Positions 33,304-43,795 of a stretch of 52,337 bases of DNA are shown piece by piece. This DNA comes from an uncultured Hungatella sp. (GTDB lineage: Bacteria > Bacillota > Clostridia > Lachnospirales > Lachnospiraceae), in NCBI GenBank assembly GCA_910588325.1, contig CAJUPP010000015.1:1-52337 (forward strand). The letters are read 5' to 3'. The first letter of the stretch is position 1, and each line of letters begins with the position of its first letter. The notes below the pieces were generated by a model that was not told where the DNA came from, did no database searches, and was given only the letters and a program-made list of their open reading frames with translations. The translations under genes were made by a program, and so were the position numbers.

Positions 33304-36300
33304 ATGAATACATATAGAGAATATACACAATATTTACTTGATCAAATTCCGATAGAAAGTGTAGTAGAAAAATTAGGAAGACCAGTTGTCAGGGCAGGGA
33401 AGGAAAATAAATGTCTCTGCTTCTTTCATAATGACACCAGGCCATCTATGATTCTTTACAAGTCTCGTCAATATCATTGTTATTCTTGTGGTGCCCATGG
33501 AAATATTTTTACTTTGGTTCAGACTCAAAAAAATATTGATTTTAAAGGCGCAGTGGAATGGCTGGAGGAAGAATTTCCATATGTAAAAGAGGAACGTCCT
33601 AAACCAGCGCATAAGCAGCCGGAAAAACAGGATAAACCGGAAGCTCCTTATTTGCTGGCCTTTGAGACGTTTAAAAACATGGACAATGAAGAGCAACACG
33701 AGTTAACATTATTTGCAGGGAAAAGAAAACTAAGTGAAGAATTATTGAAAAAACTTGACATTTATTGTGTGAAACAAGGCCATTTAATACTCGAATACGG
33801 AGATAATATAAGCCGTATGGAATCTCTTGAAGTATCCGGTTTGATCCGTCAGAATCAGAAAGGATATTATGAGTTTTTTACAGAGAGAGTCCTTATCACT
33901 TTAAGGAATCAGTCAGGTAAAATTATAGGGTATGCAGGCAGAAGTATAAAAGATGAGAAAATGCCAAAGTATCTTTTTACTCCGCAGCTTCCCAAAGATT
34001 CCTTTTTGTACCTGTTAAATGAGGTGAAAGCAGAGGCTGGCTCTGAAATTATCGGAAATTTATTTTTGGTAGAGGGAGTTTTTGATGCTATCAGACTAAG
34101 AAATCTGGGAAAGGATGCCGTAGCCGTACTTGGTGCCCATATTCTGGATGGACAAGCAAAGGTTTTGGCGGAATTTATAAAGGCATCAAAGCGAAAATGG
34201 AATATTCATGTGTTTATGGATTCCGATCAGGCAGGTATAAGGGGAGCCAGACAGACAATCTATGAGCTTTGTCAAAATTCTGTAACCAGGCAATGTCTGA
34301 TTCAAGTTGTTATAAACAAGAGAAATCTGGCTGTAAACAAAGAATCAGCTGTAAAAGAAGCGAAAGACCCGGATGAGATCTTTAAAGAAGGAAACACACA
34401 AATAGAGGATTTTTTAAGAGAGAATACCTTTGGTATGTTCGAATTTCTTATGCGTTATGAGATCGATGCAGTTAACCTACATATCAAAGAGGAACTAAAA
34501 GGGATATACAAAACTTACAGTCCAGATCAAAGAGTCGTTTTGCTCGGCAATGTACATTCTTTTTTCTCTGCAGATACCATGCAGGAAATATTGAAATATT
34601 ATCGAAGCATTTTTAATGTTGATCAAAAGGGAAATGAAGAGGATGATAATCAATTTGCTATAAGGATGTTGTCAGGATATGGCTTAAAGCAGCAGGGGGT
34701 TATTTTTGATAGTAAGAAACTGCACTATGCAAGTGACGAAAAAGCAGTGATGCAGAATGCGGTCTATATTGCAGAGAGCAGTTATCGGAAGCAGGAACCT
34801 CCTTTAGATGATGATACATGGGAGCGTATTTTATTGTGTTCCGATGTATTTGTGCCATACCTTTTAGAAGAGATAGGGAGGCTTTCTCATCAAAAAACTC
34901 CAAGGCTGGCTTTTTATATGCCAAAACGGATTGGAGAATATCGAATCAAATCCTTATATGTACATGAAAGCTTAATCATGCAGCAGTATATGCTTAATGA
35001 GCTGCTGCGAAGAGATGAAAACATTGGATTTGAGAGAAGTGTATTGGCTGTTCGCTACAATCCAAAGGAAAAACAAGAGGTATGGACAACAGGAAAAGAT
35101 TATTATGAATTTTTTCAGGATTCTGACGAGAGATTGGTGAGCTTTGCCTATCAGATTGATATGCTGGCGATTAACAGCGAAAAGGGAGATCTGACAGGTA
35201 TGTTTCGCCCATACCAGGAATGCTGGGGAAGTTTTGTATCATTTATAAAAGAGGGGCTTGATCGATTTGGTGGAGACACTTATTATCTGGTTCGTTTAGA
35301 CATAGAAAAATTTTATGACTCTATACCGGAATATGCAGTTAGAAGAACTCTGACAGATTGTCTGGCCGGGTTGAACGATGCGGCGAATCGTTTTGAGATA
35401 TTTAATGGAACAGAAAAAACGGAGGAGAAAAAACGTAATATTGTACAATGGTTTTTAGATGAGTTATTTGGAAGCAGTTATATATCTCCGGAAGATGGAA
35501 GCATGAAAGAAGGCAGGCCATTGGTGGGGATTCCCCAGGGGCCTAATTTGAGTGCTTATATAGCAAACATCCTGTTGTTTCCTATGGATTATGAGGTTCA
35601 GGAATATGTAAGGCGTCAGAACAGGCAGGGACAAATGCATGTCCGGTATGCCAGGTATGTGGACGATATGGTGATCATAGCGGATGATCCGGATTATATT
35701 CATGACATGGAAGTGATAATAAGCGAACATTTATACGAGATAAATCTAAGCTTAAGCAGCAAGACGGATGAAGCACGGAAATTTACAAAGGAAGACGCTA
35801 TTGACTGGATGGTGGACAGACGGGGAGGTTTGGGAATATCAGATATTCTGGATGACGATGAGACTTTAGATACACAGATGGACGGATATGAAAATATCAA
35901 TGTTTTTAACAGAAAAGATGGCCTTGATCTTCTCAGGGCGCTGGGAACTTCGCTGGATTACCTGATGCAGGAAGCAGATGATATGGTTGACGATACAGTC
36001 CGTACCATATTCCGCATGGAAAATCCACGATATTCAGACATAATATGGACTGCAAAAATACTGTTAAGGCGCTCGGTGAAAACCATAGGTGGGGACGGAG
36101 TTTTATGGAATACATATGAGGCAGAATGGGAGAAAGGGAAGGATGACAGTGAACAGGAAAATCTGTTTACGGCAGAAGGAATGGAATATCTTTCCTTTAT
36201 CTTTGCAGGCCGCAGTTTGTTAATGCAGTATAAGGCTAATGGAGGGATTTATGGATGGGAGCAGAAAGAAACCGATGCATTGATTGCCCATTTTCGGTCG

Positions 36301-39300
36301 GAAGACTATGTTCAAATTCTTGATCAGAAAAAGCATATTGAGTTAATTCAGAAAAATTACATGGTTTTGGGACTGTATTTAACTCATATTAAGTTTATGA
36401 CAAAAGAAGATGGAGAAAGTGAAAATGATATTGCAGTGGTAAATCATTTGGAGCAATATGATAATATTTATGCTGAACGTTGGAAGTATATGCTTACAGC
36501 AGCGCATGAGAAGGGGGCAGGAATCCGCTCTTCTGTTAGGAGTGTGACAGACCTTTTTCATTACTGTGTCTATCGTTTGTTGCTTATTGATGGAAGCGAG
36601 GCAGCAGAGCAGTATCGTTCCATTGAAGAAGAGGTTGTATCGGGATACCCCGATATAGATATAATGGTTAGCAATTCTAGACTGTCAAACTGTATAAAAG
36701 TATGGTTTTCCATACCGGGAGTTAGTGATGACCAGGAGATAAGGACTTACGTTTTTTTGCTGTACCAATTGCTGAAAAGGGAATGTATGGCAGAGATTGT
36801 AGCGGGGAGAGATGTATTAAGAAGGTATACGTTCAGTGATGATATGAGCGGATATGAATTTCTCCCGGTGGTACAGGGAATCCAATATCCGGGTTTATTG
36901 GCTGTCAAATTTGAGCCGTCTAATTGCAGAATTCAGAGAGTGGATTTTCTGGAAAACGCGGTAGTGACCGGAAAGAATAAGTGGATAGAGAAGGAAAATA
37001 AGATAACGGATGTCAGACAGTATCGGGCAGATGTTTTTTTGGAAACTGCCAATACACTGGAACAATATTTGGCTTTGGACATTAGAGAAGCTAATGAAAA
37101 AGATATTCTTTGCTGGATAGGACGGATTATAGAAATATATGATCTTTTAGTAGACAAAATCAGGCTTGAGCAGACAGATGCATATTTAGTAATTCCGTCT
37201 TACAGTCATGTATTTGTTGTAACAGAAGACGGGAGAACGGATATCCGGATCATTACTTATAAAACTGAAAACATAAAAACCGGCGCGGGGATTGGGGTAA
37301 AAGTAAAGGGAAACCTTACCATACCGAAATTAGTTTCTATCCACGGAAAGGAATTGTGGCAAGCCGGACTTCTTGTAGAAAATGTTTTGAAGCTGAAAGA
37401 AAAAAAGCTGTGGGCAAATGAGAAAGAGACGATTGGTTTGCATATTCAGTTTTTGGAATATGTGCTTAGAAGGCTGACAGGAAAGTCTGTTGATCAGAAT
37501 AAGATTAAATTTAACAATACTGGATCTTTTAAGGCCACGGTGAATAGAATAAAGTCTCTGACAAAGATGTATATAGAAAACTCTCAGGGGCGCTCCCTGT
37601 ACTTGCTGGAATGTAAAATACAAGATTCCTTTATAGCGGAGAGGATGAGACTGTCAAAAACATCATTTAAAAACGGGGAACTGCTGCTGTTTGTGACCAA
37701 CTGGGCAGAAAATTTTTTGAAGTATCATTATAAAGAGATATCAGAACTGCTTACTGGGAAAAACAGAGTGATCTATGATAAGTATGGGAATGTTGGAATA
37801 GAGCGCCGCAGAGTTAATGTACTTTGTCATATAGCCATGGGTCTTGAGGAGAGAATAAAAAGCGAGATAAGTCCGGAAGCTTTGAATAAATTGAATGGGA
37901 TACGGACTTTGATTCATGGTATCTATGCATTATCTGTGGTATCTGCTATACGAACACAGGTATTGGAGATAATCTGTTCCTTAAGTGAAAAGGAACGAGA
38001 AGAACTGGAACAATCTCGGGATTTTTCAGCTTCTTTATTGGATTTAGAGGGAATGGATGAGATTATTTTCTGTGGAGGGAAGTCGGATTCCATAGAAAGG
38101 CTGCAAAGTATCTGTAAAAACTTTTTAAAACAAAAGCCAGAGAGCAATTACAAGCAGATTACACCCATTGGCTGGCGGCTGATTTTGGCATGGCTTTTGA
38201 AAAGGAAGATTTCTGGCGAAGGCGAATGGAATGACTTTTTCAGAGAAGAGGAAAGGATTCAGAGAACAAAGAGTCTGTTGAATCTGGACTGGAGAGAAGA
38301 AGAGGGAGAACCCTATCCATTTGAACAATTAAAGGGATTTATAACGATATGGAACAGAGATGAGTTTGAAAAATGGCGTTCGGAATTGAAGAAAATTGAT
38401 GATGTGTGCGGATTTAAAGTATATGTTGTTAAAGGGGAGTTCTTCCGGTACAAAATAGCGAAGGGAGATGTCCGAATCAATACAGGGACTTGTTACACGG
38501 AAGCAGGTGATTCAAAAGAATATCGTAATGAAATGGATATATCTGTAAAAATGCCGGAATACTTTTTTTCCTATTTTTGTTTCAGTGATAGGAATTTATC
38601 AGTTGAAAGGCAGGGGGACGAATATATATTTACAGAAACCCTGTATAAAAACAGGGTAGTTGGAATTTCTGCTGTAGAGGACAGTGCTGCATTTCTGGTA
38701 AAGGGTTTGAATGATGTGTTTCATGGAAAAGAAGAAGGCTCAGCAGATGTATTGACGGTGATTAAGACAGAAGGGATGAAAGAAAATGTAGAATCTGAAA
38801 TAGAAAGTAGGGAGAAAGAGAACGAAAGTACTAAAAGTATTGAAGAAAATGATGAAACAGGGAGAGATATTTCCATGGAGGAAAAAGACGAGGATACATT
38901 CCATGAAGAGAAGAACAAGGATGAATATATAGAATCTCTTAATCGTGTTTGGGGAAATATCAGAGAAAAGAGAGATGAATCGTTAGAGGAAAGGGCAGAG
39001 TTAAAAAGGAAATTTAAAAATACGGACAGGATTGCATTATTTCAATTCAATATTGATAATTCATATTTCTTACCAGATAGAGAAATATGCAGTGTTAAGG
39101 GAAACAAAGGAAATGGTTTAAGCTGTGGAGAATATAGAAGAAGGCAGTTATTGGATAATGTATTTAGAATATGTGAGAAGAGCGCTGTAGATATATTGCT
39201 TCTTCCCGAATATTCCGTGCGTCCGGAAACAGTAAGATGGATAAGTGAGGAACTGGAAAACAATAAGGATTATAAATTTTCTGTTTGGGCGGGAACGTTT

Positions 39301-40638
39301 CGGATATTTCCAGGGTATACGTTTCCTATATTAGAGCATGCAGAGGAAAAGGTTAAGAGGAGCTATTATTATGCAGCGGTACTTCCTGTTGTTTGTAATA
39401 GATCAGATTCCCCTTATGGAAAAACGGATAAGGCAAAGGAAATACATACAATCTATTGGCGTTTTAAAAATTATCCGGCAGTTAATCTTAAAGAAATTGT
39501 GAATCCGGTTACATTTGAGAAAGATATGTTTAAGCCGGTAATAAAAAGATATTACAGAGATTTTCTTTTTGGCGATGCAAGAGATGATGTAACAGAACTG
39601 ATCTGTGCGGAATTATTTATGATAACTTCTCCCAGCAATATCAATACTTTTGCTGAGAGGGCAAAAGAATTATCGAATACTCTTACGAAAACAAAAATAT
39701 CATTTGAAGATATGAAGAATAAGGCTGAAACAGACATCCGGGCTTTCGGCGATGCCACATCATTCAACAGGACGGAAGACAGGTATGGGAGGACGCCTAT
39801 CGTGCTTGTTCCCGCTTGTACCACAAGGATGGTGGACTATTATCTAAATGCCCAGGCTAATTATCTTGCAGCAGGTTTAACGACTGTATTTTGTAATGCA
39901 GTAGATGGGGTCAGTAATGGAGGAAGCTGCTTTATCGGACAGAATTCCTGGGATGATAACAAGTTTATGGAGAATAAACTTAGTGCGCCAGGATCGAATA
40001 TCTATCATGGGTGCGAACCGGGAATTTTCCAGCAGAGTAATACAGAAGGTAAAGATCACGGTGCATTGGGAAAAGATGAGCAGGCATTAGTTATATGTGA
40101 CATAAATCCCGGTTTGATGAAAGGAAGCCCAAATCCTGAGAGTATGGTGGACCAGCTTCGTTTGGTTGCCCACATTCCTTTTGCAGAGGTGGATGTAACG
40201 CAGAGGGAAAATGAAGAAGGCAAGCAGGGGAAATGCAGATGTCAGAAAGGTAGTGATAATTCCATAAAGCTTAGCGAAGTAAAAGAAATATGCAAAGGGT
40301 GTAAGGATTGTTCGGCTTTTGGAAAGTTGTGTGGCGTATTGGAACGGCTTAATGAATATATACAAGATGTGGGGGAAAATTCTGATAAGATATTAAGTAC
40401 AGCAGAGGATAAAAGGAGCGGTGATGCAGTGATCATGTTAAAAGAACTGGGTGAGATTATGAGGAGTCCTGGCTTTATTGAACGGGCAGAAAAGTATGGA
40501 AAGAACTATATAGAAGTGCCATACAGCTTTCCTTCTCCTGTTGCTCTAGATTTTTCTATTGTACAAATTGATTATGGAAAGATGGGGGATGATGTGAAAA
40601 TACAGACGGTAGAAAGTGTGGGAAATGAAACGAAATGA
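33304..40638 (+). CDS. Giant primase (CHC2-TOPRIM)-reverse transcriptase-nitrilase fusion, DRT1/UG1-like defence protein
   Basis: 2,444 residues in one frame. Residues 1-100 are a DnaG CHC2 zinc finger (C39, H42, C59, C62). Residues ~130-380 follow the DnaG catalytic core: FTERVLITLRNQSGKIIGYA, PKYLFTPQ, TOPRIM E257 in FLVEGVFDAI and D306/D308 in VFMDSDQAG. Residues ~640-860 are a reverse transcriptase: D666 in RLDIEKFYDSI, GIPQGPNLS with Q745, and Y785-VDD. A mostly helical stretch (~860-1820) has no family I can name; an acidic linker follows. Residues ~1905-2300 resemble a nitrilase, with candidate triad E1969 (LLLPEYS), K2055 and C2101 (LICAELF). A Cys cluster ends it. RT plus C-terminal nitrilase is the UG1/DRT1 anti-phage layout; the primase half is additional. 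No separate partner gene overlaps it. Base composition is much more AT-rich than the core genes, consistent with transfer. Confidence 0.85.
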   Translation: MNTYREYTQYLLDQIPIESVVEKLGRPVVRAGKENKCLCFFHNDTRPSMILYKSRQYHCYSCGAHGNIFTLVQTQKNIDFKGAVEWLEEEFPYVKEERPKPAHKQPEKQDKPEAPYLLAFETFKNMDNEEQHELTLFAGKRKLSEELLKKLDIYCVKQGHLILEYGDNISRMESLEVSGLIRQNQKGYYEFFTERVLITLRNQSGKIIGYAGRSIKDEKMPKYLFTPQLPKDSFLYLLNEVKAEAGSEIIGNLFLVEGVFDAIRLRNLGKDAVAVLGAHILDGQAKVLAEFIKASKRKWNIHVFMDSDQAGIRGARQTIYELCQNSVTRQCLIQVVINKRNLAVNKESAVKEAKDPDEIFKEGNTQIEDFLRENTFGMFEFLMRYEIDAVNLHIKEELKGIYKTYSPDQRVVLLGNVHSFFSADTMQEILKYYRSIFNVDQKGNEEDDNQFAIRMLSGYGLKQQGVIFDSKKLHYASDEKAVMQNAVYIAESSYRKQEPPLDDDTWERILLCSDVFVPYLLEEIGRLSHQKTPRLAFYMPKRIGEYRIKSLYVHESLIMQQYMLNELLRRDENIGFERSVLAVRYNPKEKQEVWTTGKDYYEFFQDSDERLVSFAYQIDMLAINSEKGDLTGMFRPYQECWGSFVSFIKEGLDRFGGDTYYLVRLDIEKFYDSIPEYAVRRTLTDCLAGLNDAANRFEIFNGTEKTEEKKRNIVQWFLDELFGSSYISPEDGSMKEGRPLVGIPQGPNLSAYIANILLFPMDYEVQEYVRRQNRQGQMHVRYARYVDDMVIIADDPDYIHDMEVIISEHLYEINLSLSSKTDEARKFTKEDAIDWMVDRRGGLGISDILDDDETLDTQMDGYENINVFNRKDGLDLLRALGTSLDYLMQEADDMVDDTVRTIFRMENPRYSDIIWTAKILLRRSVKTIGGDGVLWNTYEAEWEKGKDDSEQENLFTAEGMEYLSFIFAGRSLLMQYKANGGIYGWEQKETDALIAHFRSEDYVQILDQKKHIELIQKNYMVLGLYLTHIKFMTKEDGESENDIAVVNHLEQYDNIYAERWKYMLTAAHEKGAGIRSSVRSVTDLFHYCVYRLLLIDGSEAAEQYRSIEEEVVSGYPDIDIMVSNSRLSNCIKVWFSIPGVSDDQEIRTYVFLLYQLLKRECMAEIVAGRDVLRRYTFSDDMSGYEFLPVVQGIQYPGLLAVKFEPSNCRIQRVDFLENAVVTGKNKWIEKENKITDVRQYRADVFLETANTLEQYLALDIREANEKDILCWIGRIIEIYDLLVDKIRLEQTDAYLVIPSYSHVFVVTEDGRTDIRIITYKTENIKTGAGIGVKVKGNLTIPKLVSIHGKELWQAGLLVENVLKLKEKKLWANEKETIGLHIQFLEYVLRRLTGKSVDQNKIKFNNTGSFKATVNRIKSLTKMYIENSQGRSLYLLECKIQDSFIAERMRLSKTSFKNGELLLFVTNWAENFLKYHYKEISELLTGKNRVIYDKYGNVGIERRRVNVLCHIAMGLEERIKSEISPEALNKLNGIRTLIHGIYALSVVSAIRTQVLEIICSLSEKEREELEQSRDFSASLLDLEGMDEIIFCGGKSDSIERLQSICKNFLKQKPESNYKQITPIGWRLILAWLLKRKISGEGEWNDFFREEERIQRTKSLLNLDWREEEGEPYPFEQLKGFITIWNRDEFEKWRSELKKIDDVCGFKVYVVKGEFFRYKIAKGDVRINTGTCYTEAGDSKEYRNEMDISVKMPEYFFSYFCFSDRNLSVERQGDEYIFTETLYKNRVVGISAVEDSAAFLVKGLNDVFHGKEEGSADVLTVIKTEGMKENVESEIESREKENESTKSIEENDETGRDISMEEKDEDTFHEEKNKDEYIESLNRVWGNIREKRDESLEERAELKRKFKNTDRIALFQFNIDNSYFLPDREICSVKGNKGNGLSCGEYRRRQLLDNVFRICEKSAVDILLLPEYSVRPETVRWISEELENNKDYKFSVWAGTFRIFPGYTFPILEHAEEKVKRSYYYAAVLPVVCNRSDSPYGKTDKAKEIHTIYWRFKNYPAVNLKEIVNPVTFEKDMFKPVIKRYYRDFLFGDARDDVTELICAELFMITSPSNINTFAERAKELSNTLTKTKISFEDMKNKAETDIRAFGDATSFNRTEDRYGRTPIVLVPACTTRMVDYYLNAQANYLAAGLTTVFCNAVDGVSNGGSCFIGQNSWDDNKFMENKLSAPGSNIYHGCEPGIFQQSNTEGKDHGALGKDEQALVICDINPGLMKGSPNPESMVDQLRLVAHIPFAEVDVTQRENEEGKQGKCRCQKGSDNSIKLSEVKEICKGCKDCSAFGKLCGVLERLNEYIQDVGENSDKILSTAEDKRSGDAVIMLKELGEIMRSPGFIERAEKYGKNYIEVPYSFPSPVALDFSIVQIDYGKMGDDVKIQTVESVGNETK

Positions 40639-40707
40639 TACAATTATTTTCATCTGTCTGTTGGAAAACGGCTGTTGAAAACTATGGAAGCAATTTGATA
40701 ATATAAA

Positions 40708-41762
40708 ATGATCACAGGACAGCAGGATTATTACATTAGTCTGATAGAACGGTTGAGAAGGCTGCCAGCAGAAACAGAATGGCTGGAATACAAAAGCAAT
40801 AATACAGACCCCGGATGATAGGAGAATATATTTCCGCCATAAGTAATTCTGCCGCTCTGGAACGAAAAGAGAAAGGATATCTTTTATGGGGAATTGATGA
40901 TACAACACATGAGATTTCAGGAACAGATTTTTGCCCAGGAGCGGCGAAGAAGGGTAATCAGGAATTGGAGAACTGGCTTATAGACTTAAGTAATCCCGGA
41001 TTGAATATTCAGTTTATCGAAGTAGAGGTGAAGGATAAAAGGGTAGTTATTCTGGAGATTCCCATGGCTTCGGTTAAACCTACGGCATTTGCAGGAGAGG
41101 AATATATCAGGATTGGTTCTTATAAGAAAAAGCTAAAGGATTTTCCAGAGAAAGAACGGGTATTATGGCAGTCATTTGAGACAACACCATATGGGATGCG
41201 AACTGCCATAGAGAATGTAACAGAAGAAGTAACACAATTGCTGGATTGTGCTGCCTATTAAACATTAATAAAATTTCCATTGCCCACTAACCGAAGCAGT
41301 ATGATGCATAATATGAAGGATGAGGAATTCATTCGTGAGATGGATAACGGACAATATGCAATTACCAATATGGGGGCATTGCTGTTTGCGAAGGACTTGA
41401 ACAGATTTTCTCATTTAAAAAGGAAAGCAGTTCGGGTGATTCAGTATAAAAGAACTGGTAGGACAAATGCGATTCGTGAACAGGTTTTAACACAGGGATA
41501 TACGCTTTGTTTTGATGAAATTTGCAGATATATAGATACCCTTATTCCGCAGAAAGAAGAGATTCATATTGGACGTCGCCAGGTACACAGGATGTTCCCG
41601 GAGAAGGCAGTCCGTGAGATGCTTGGAAATATGATTATTCATCAGGAGCTGACAATGCGTGGAGCTGGACCAATGATGGAGATTTTCGATACAAGGGTAG
41701 AGGCATCCAATCCGGGATGTCTGTTGGTGGAAATGAGAAGATATATTCCATATTGGGCATAA
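40708..41762 (+). pseudogene. AlbA_2/ATP-binding (Schlafen-like, RecG-like) protein, decayed
   Basis: Begins MITGQQDYYISLIERLRRLP then TEWLEYKSNN and hits TGA at 40816; the reading continues one frame over at 40815 (MIGEYISAISNSAALERKEK, GYLLWGIDDTTHEISGTDF), which is the AlbA_2 domain. At 41259-41261 an in-frame TAA interrupts CAAY-TLIKFPLP; the same frame resumes with NMGALLFAKDL, VIQYKRTGRTNAI and PEKAVREMLGNMIIHQEL, the ATPase-like part. The end jumps from VEASNPG to MRRYIPYWA, so the C-terminal winged helix is deleted. One frameshift, one nonsense codon and one deletion make it non-functional. Confidence 0.75.
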
Positions 41763-41979
41763 AGTTTTATTTGATGGGTATTTGACATATTGGAAGGGGT
41801 GAAGGAGTGTAGACTTTTTTGCTTGTACAATAGATATGCATAAATTGGAATCATAAGCCATTAATAGAGTTATAATATTGGAGAAAATGTCAGCCAGTCG
41901 AGTTTTTGATGTTAGATATATACTAGATAGGAATAAGTATAAAGAAGAGTTATTGAATTTGATTTATAAAGGAGCAAGG

Positions 41980-43464
41980 ATGGAAGAATTGTTTGATTTA
42001 ACAAAATTTGATTCCTACAAAGAAGATAACCGCAGGGAGGTAAAGAAAGCAGAAGGTGGTCTGCCTAATAGCTTGTGGGATACCTATTCTGCTTTTGCCA
42101 ATTGCTATGGCGGTGTGATTATTCTTGGTGTAAAAGAAGATAAATCAGGCAATTGGCATGCAACCGGACTGAAAAACGCGACAAATTTGAAGAAAGATTT
42201 CTGGGATACCATTAACAACCGCAAAAAGGTGAGCATCAATCTTTTGAAAGATGATGATGTGGAAACTTTCTCAGTGGCTGGCGCGGATGACGTGATTATG
42301 GTAATCTGGGTGCCAAGCGCAAAGCGAGAGCAAAAGCCGGTATATATCAATAATGATTTATTTGGAGGGACTTTTCGCAGAAATTGGGAAGGAGATTATC
42401 ATTGTACCAGATTGCAGGTTAAGACAATGCTAAGAGATCAGGCAGAGGAAACCATGGATATGGAAGTACTGGATGAAGCTGAAATAGAAGATTTGAATAA
42501 AGACTCTATCCGAGGCTATCGTAATAGTCACAAATCGTTTAAGCCGGGACATCCATTTGAAAGATTGGATGACAATGAATATCTGAGAGTGATCGGAGCA
42601 GCAGGCATTTCTAAAGAGGATAAAAGGCTTCATCCGACTGCCGCTGGAATGCTTATGTTTGGAAACGAGTATGATATTGTGAGATATTTCCCGGAATATT
42701 TTTTGGATTACAGAGAAAATCCAGATATGGTTATCCGATGGACAGACAGGCTCCAATCTTCTTCAGGCGAATGGTCGGGGAATTTATTTGATTTTTATTT
42801 TCGTGTATACAATAAAATCATCAAGGACATTAAGGTACCATTTAAAATGGAAGGTGGTTTTAGGGTTGATGATACACCAGTTCACCGAGCATTGAGGGAA
42901 GCATTGGCAAATTGTATTATCAATACCGACTTTTACGGAAAATTTGGTGTTACTATAATCAAAGAGGATGATAAGCTTACATTGGAAAATCCAGGATATA
43001 TCAGACTGGGAAAGGAACAAATGCGCAGAGGCGGAAGATCTGATCCCAGAAATAAGAGCCTGATGAAAATGTTTAATTTGATAGATATTGGTGAACATGC
43101 CGGAAGCGGAGTACCTAATATTTTTAATGTATGGGAGGATGAGGGATGGGAAGAACCTGTGATAGAGGAGAGCTTTGATCCAGACAGAACATCATTGATA
43201 TTAAAGTTTGTTAAAAAACAAGCGATAAAAATAAGCGATAAAAAACAAGCGATAAAAACAAGCGATAAAAAGCAAGCGAATAAAACAGACGAAAATATGG
43301 AAAAAATCAGGCAGTATCTACAAGAACAAGACGTAGCAAAAACAAGAGATATTGCCGAATTGCTTGGTTTGAGTGTAGCGAGAACCAGGGCTATACTTTC
43401 TGAAATGGATGATGTTGAAGCGCACGGAACCAATAGAAATAGAACATATCGACTAAACAGGTAA
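41980..43464 (+). CDS. AlbA_2 domain ATP-binding transcriptional regulator-like protein
   Basis: 494 residues. Residues ~10-150 are the AlbA_2/Schlafen-like domain (REVKKAEGGLPNSLWDTYSA, FANCYGGVIILGVKED). Residues ~190-400 are the divergent ATPase-like part with HPTAAGMLMFGNEYDI, HRALREALANCIINTDF and LENPGYIRLG. Before the C-terminal winged helix (residues ~440-494, IAELLGLSVARTRAILSEMD) lies a three-fold near-repeat of KKQAIKTSD. I start at ATG 41980 because AAAGGAG is six bases upstream and the family begins there; the frame is open to TTG 41878. The role is unknown; such genes are common in defence islands and mobile DNA. It is the intact relative of the broken gene upstream. Confidence 0.75.
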   Translation: MEELFDLTKFDSYKEDNRREVKKAEGGLPNSLWDTYSAFANCYGGVIILGVKEDKSGNWHATGLKNATNLKKDFWDTINNRKKVSINLLKDDDVETFSVAGADDVIMVIWVPSAKREQKPVYINNDLFGGTFRRNWEGDYHCTRLQVKTMLRDQAEETMDMEVLDEAEIEDLNKDSIRGYRNSHKSFKPGHPFERLDDNEYLRVIGAAGISKEDKRLHPTAAGMLMFGNEYDIVRYFPEYFLDYRENPDMVIRWTDRLQSSSGEWSGNLFDFYFRVYNKIIKDIKVPFKMEGGFRVDDTPVHRALREALANCIINTDFYGKFGVTIIKEDDKLTLENPGYIRLGKEQMRRGGRSDPRNKSLMKMFNLIDIGEHAGSGVPNIFNVWEDEGWEEPVIEESFDPDRTSLILKFVKKQAIKISDKKQAIKTSDKKQANKTDENMEKIRQYLQEQDVAKTRDIAELLGLSVARTRAILSEMDDVEAHGTNRNRTYRLNR

Positions 43465-43640
43465 TGGAGATGTTCGATATAATATAAATTCATAAAAATA
43501 CTCGTATTGTATTAGAATTGTGTATAAATGTAAAAAATAACTAAAGCATAAGACAAAATTGTATAAAAATAGATTTAGAACCAGAAAAAGTTGCATACTA
43601 TCTGATTTTTAGTCAAATTTTTGTCCAATATTGACTCACT

Positions 43641-43771
43641 CGGAGGGGCAAATTTTCGGAATAGGCTGCAAAATATTCACAATTGCCGGGCCGGTGATTT
43701 TGTATGGGATTTTAAGTAGTTGGGTGTTGGGAGTGATTTATTGGGTTGGGGGAGTGATGGATCTTATTTAA
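43641..43771 (+). pseudogene. Displaced 3' end of spoVAC
   Basis: Encodes SEGQIFGIGCKIFTIAGPVI, then LYGILSSWVLGVIYWVGGVM and DLI-stop. The protein is almost the same as the last 40 residues of intact SpoVAC, but about one base in six differs, mostly silently. There is no start or upstream part. It starts at the 11-mer shared with 32931-32941, so it probably is the chromosomal gene end left behind after an element carrying its own spoVAC end integrated. Confidence 0.8.
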
Positions 43772-43795
43772 TAAATAACTTGTTATTATTATGTA

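Noticed and set aside
35290..35680. Group II intron or retron explanation for the RT
   Set aside because: No intron RNA domains V/VI, no maturase or HNH domain, no retron msr/msd-like RNA seen; the RT is embedded in a primase-nitrilase chain.
43215..43290. Short tandem repeats (AAACAAGCGATAAAAA-like) that might be a CRISPR or origin iteron
   Set aside because: They are in frame inside the AlbA_2 gene and code for the KKQAIKTSD linker; there are no spacers.
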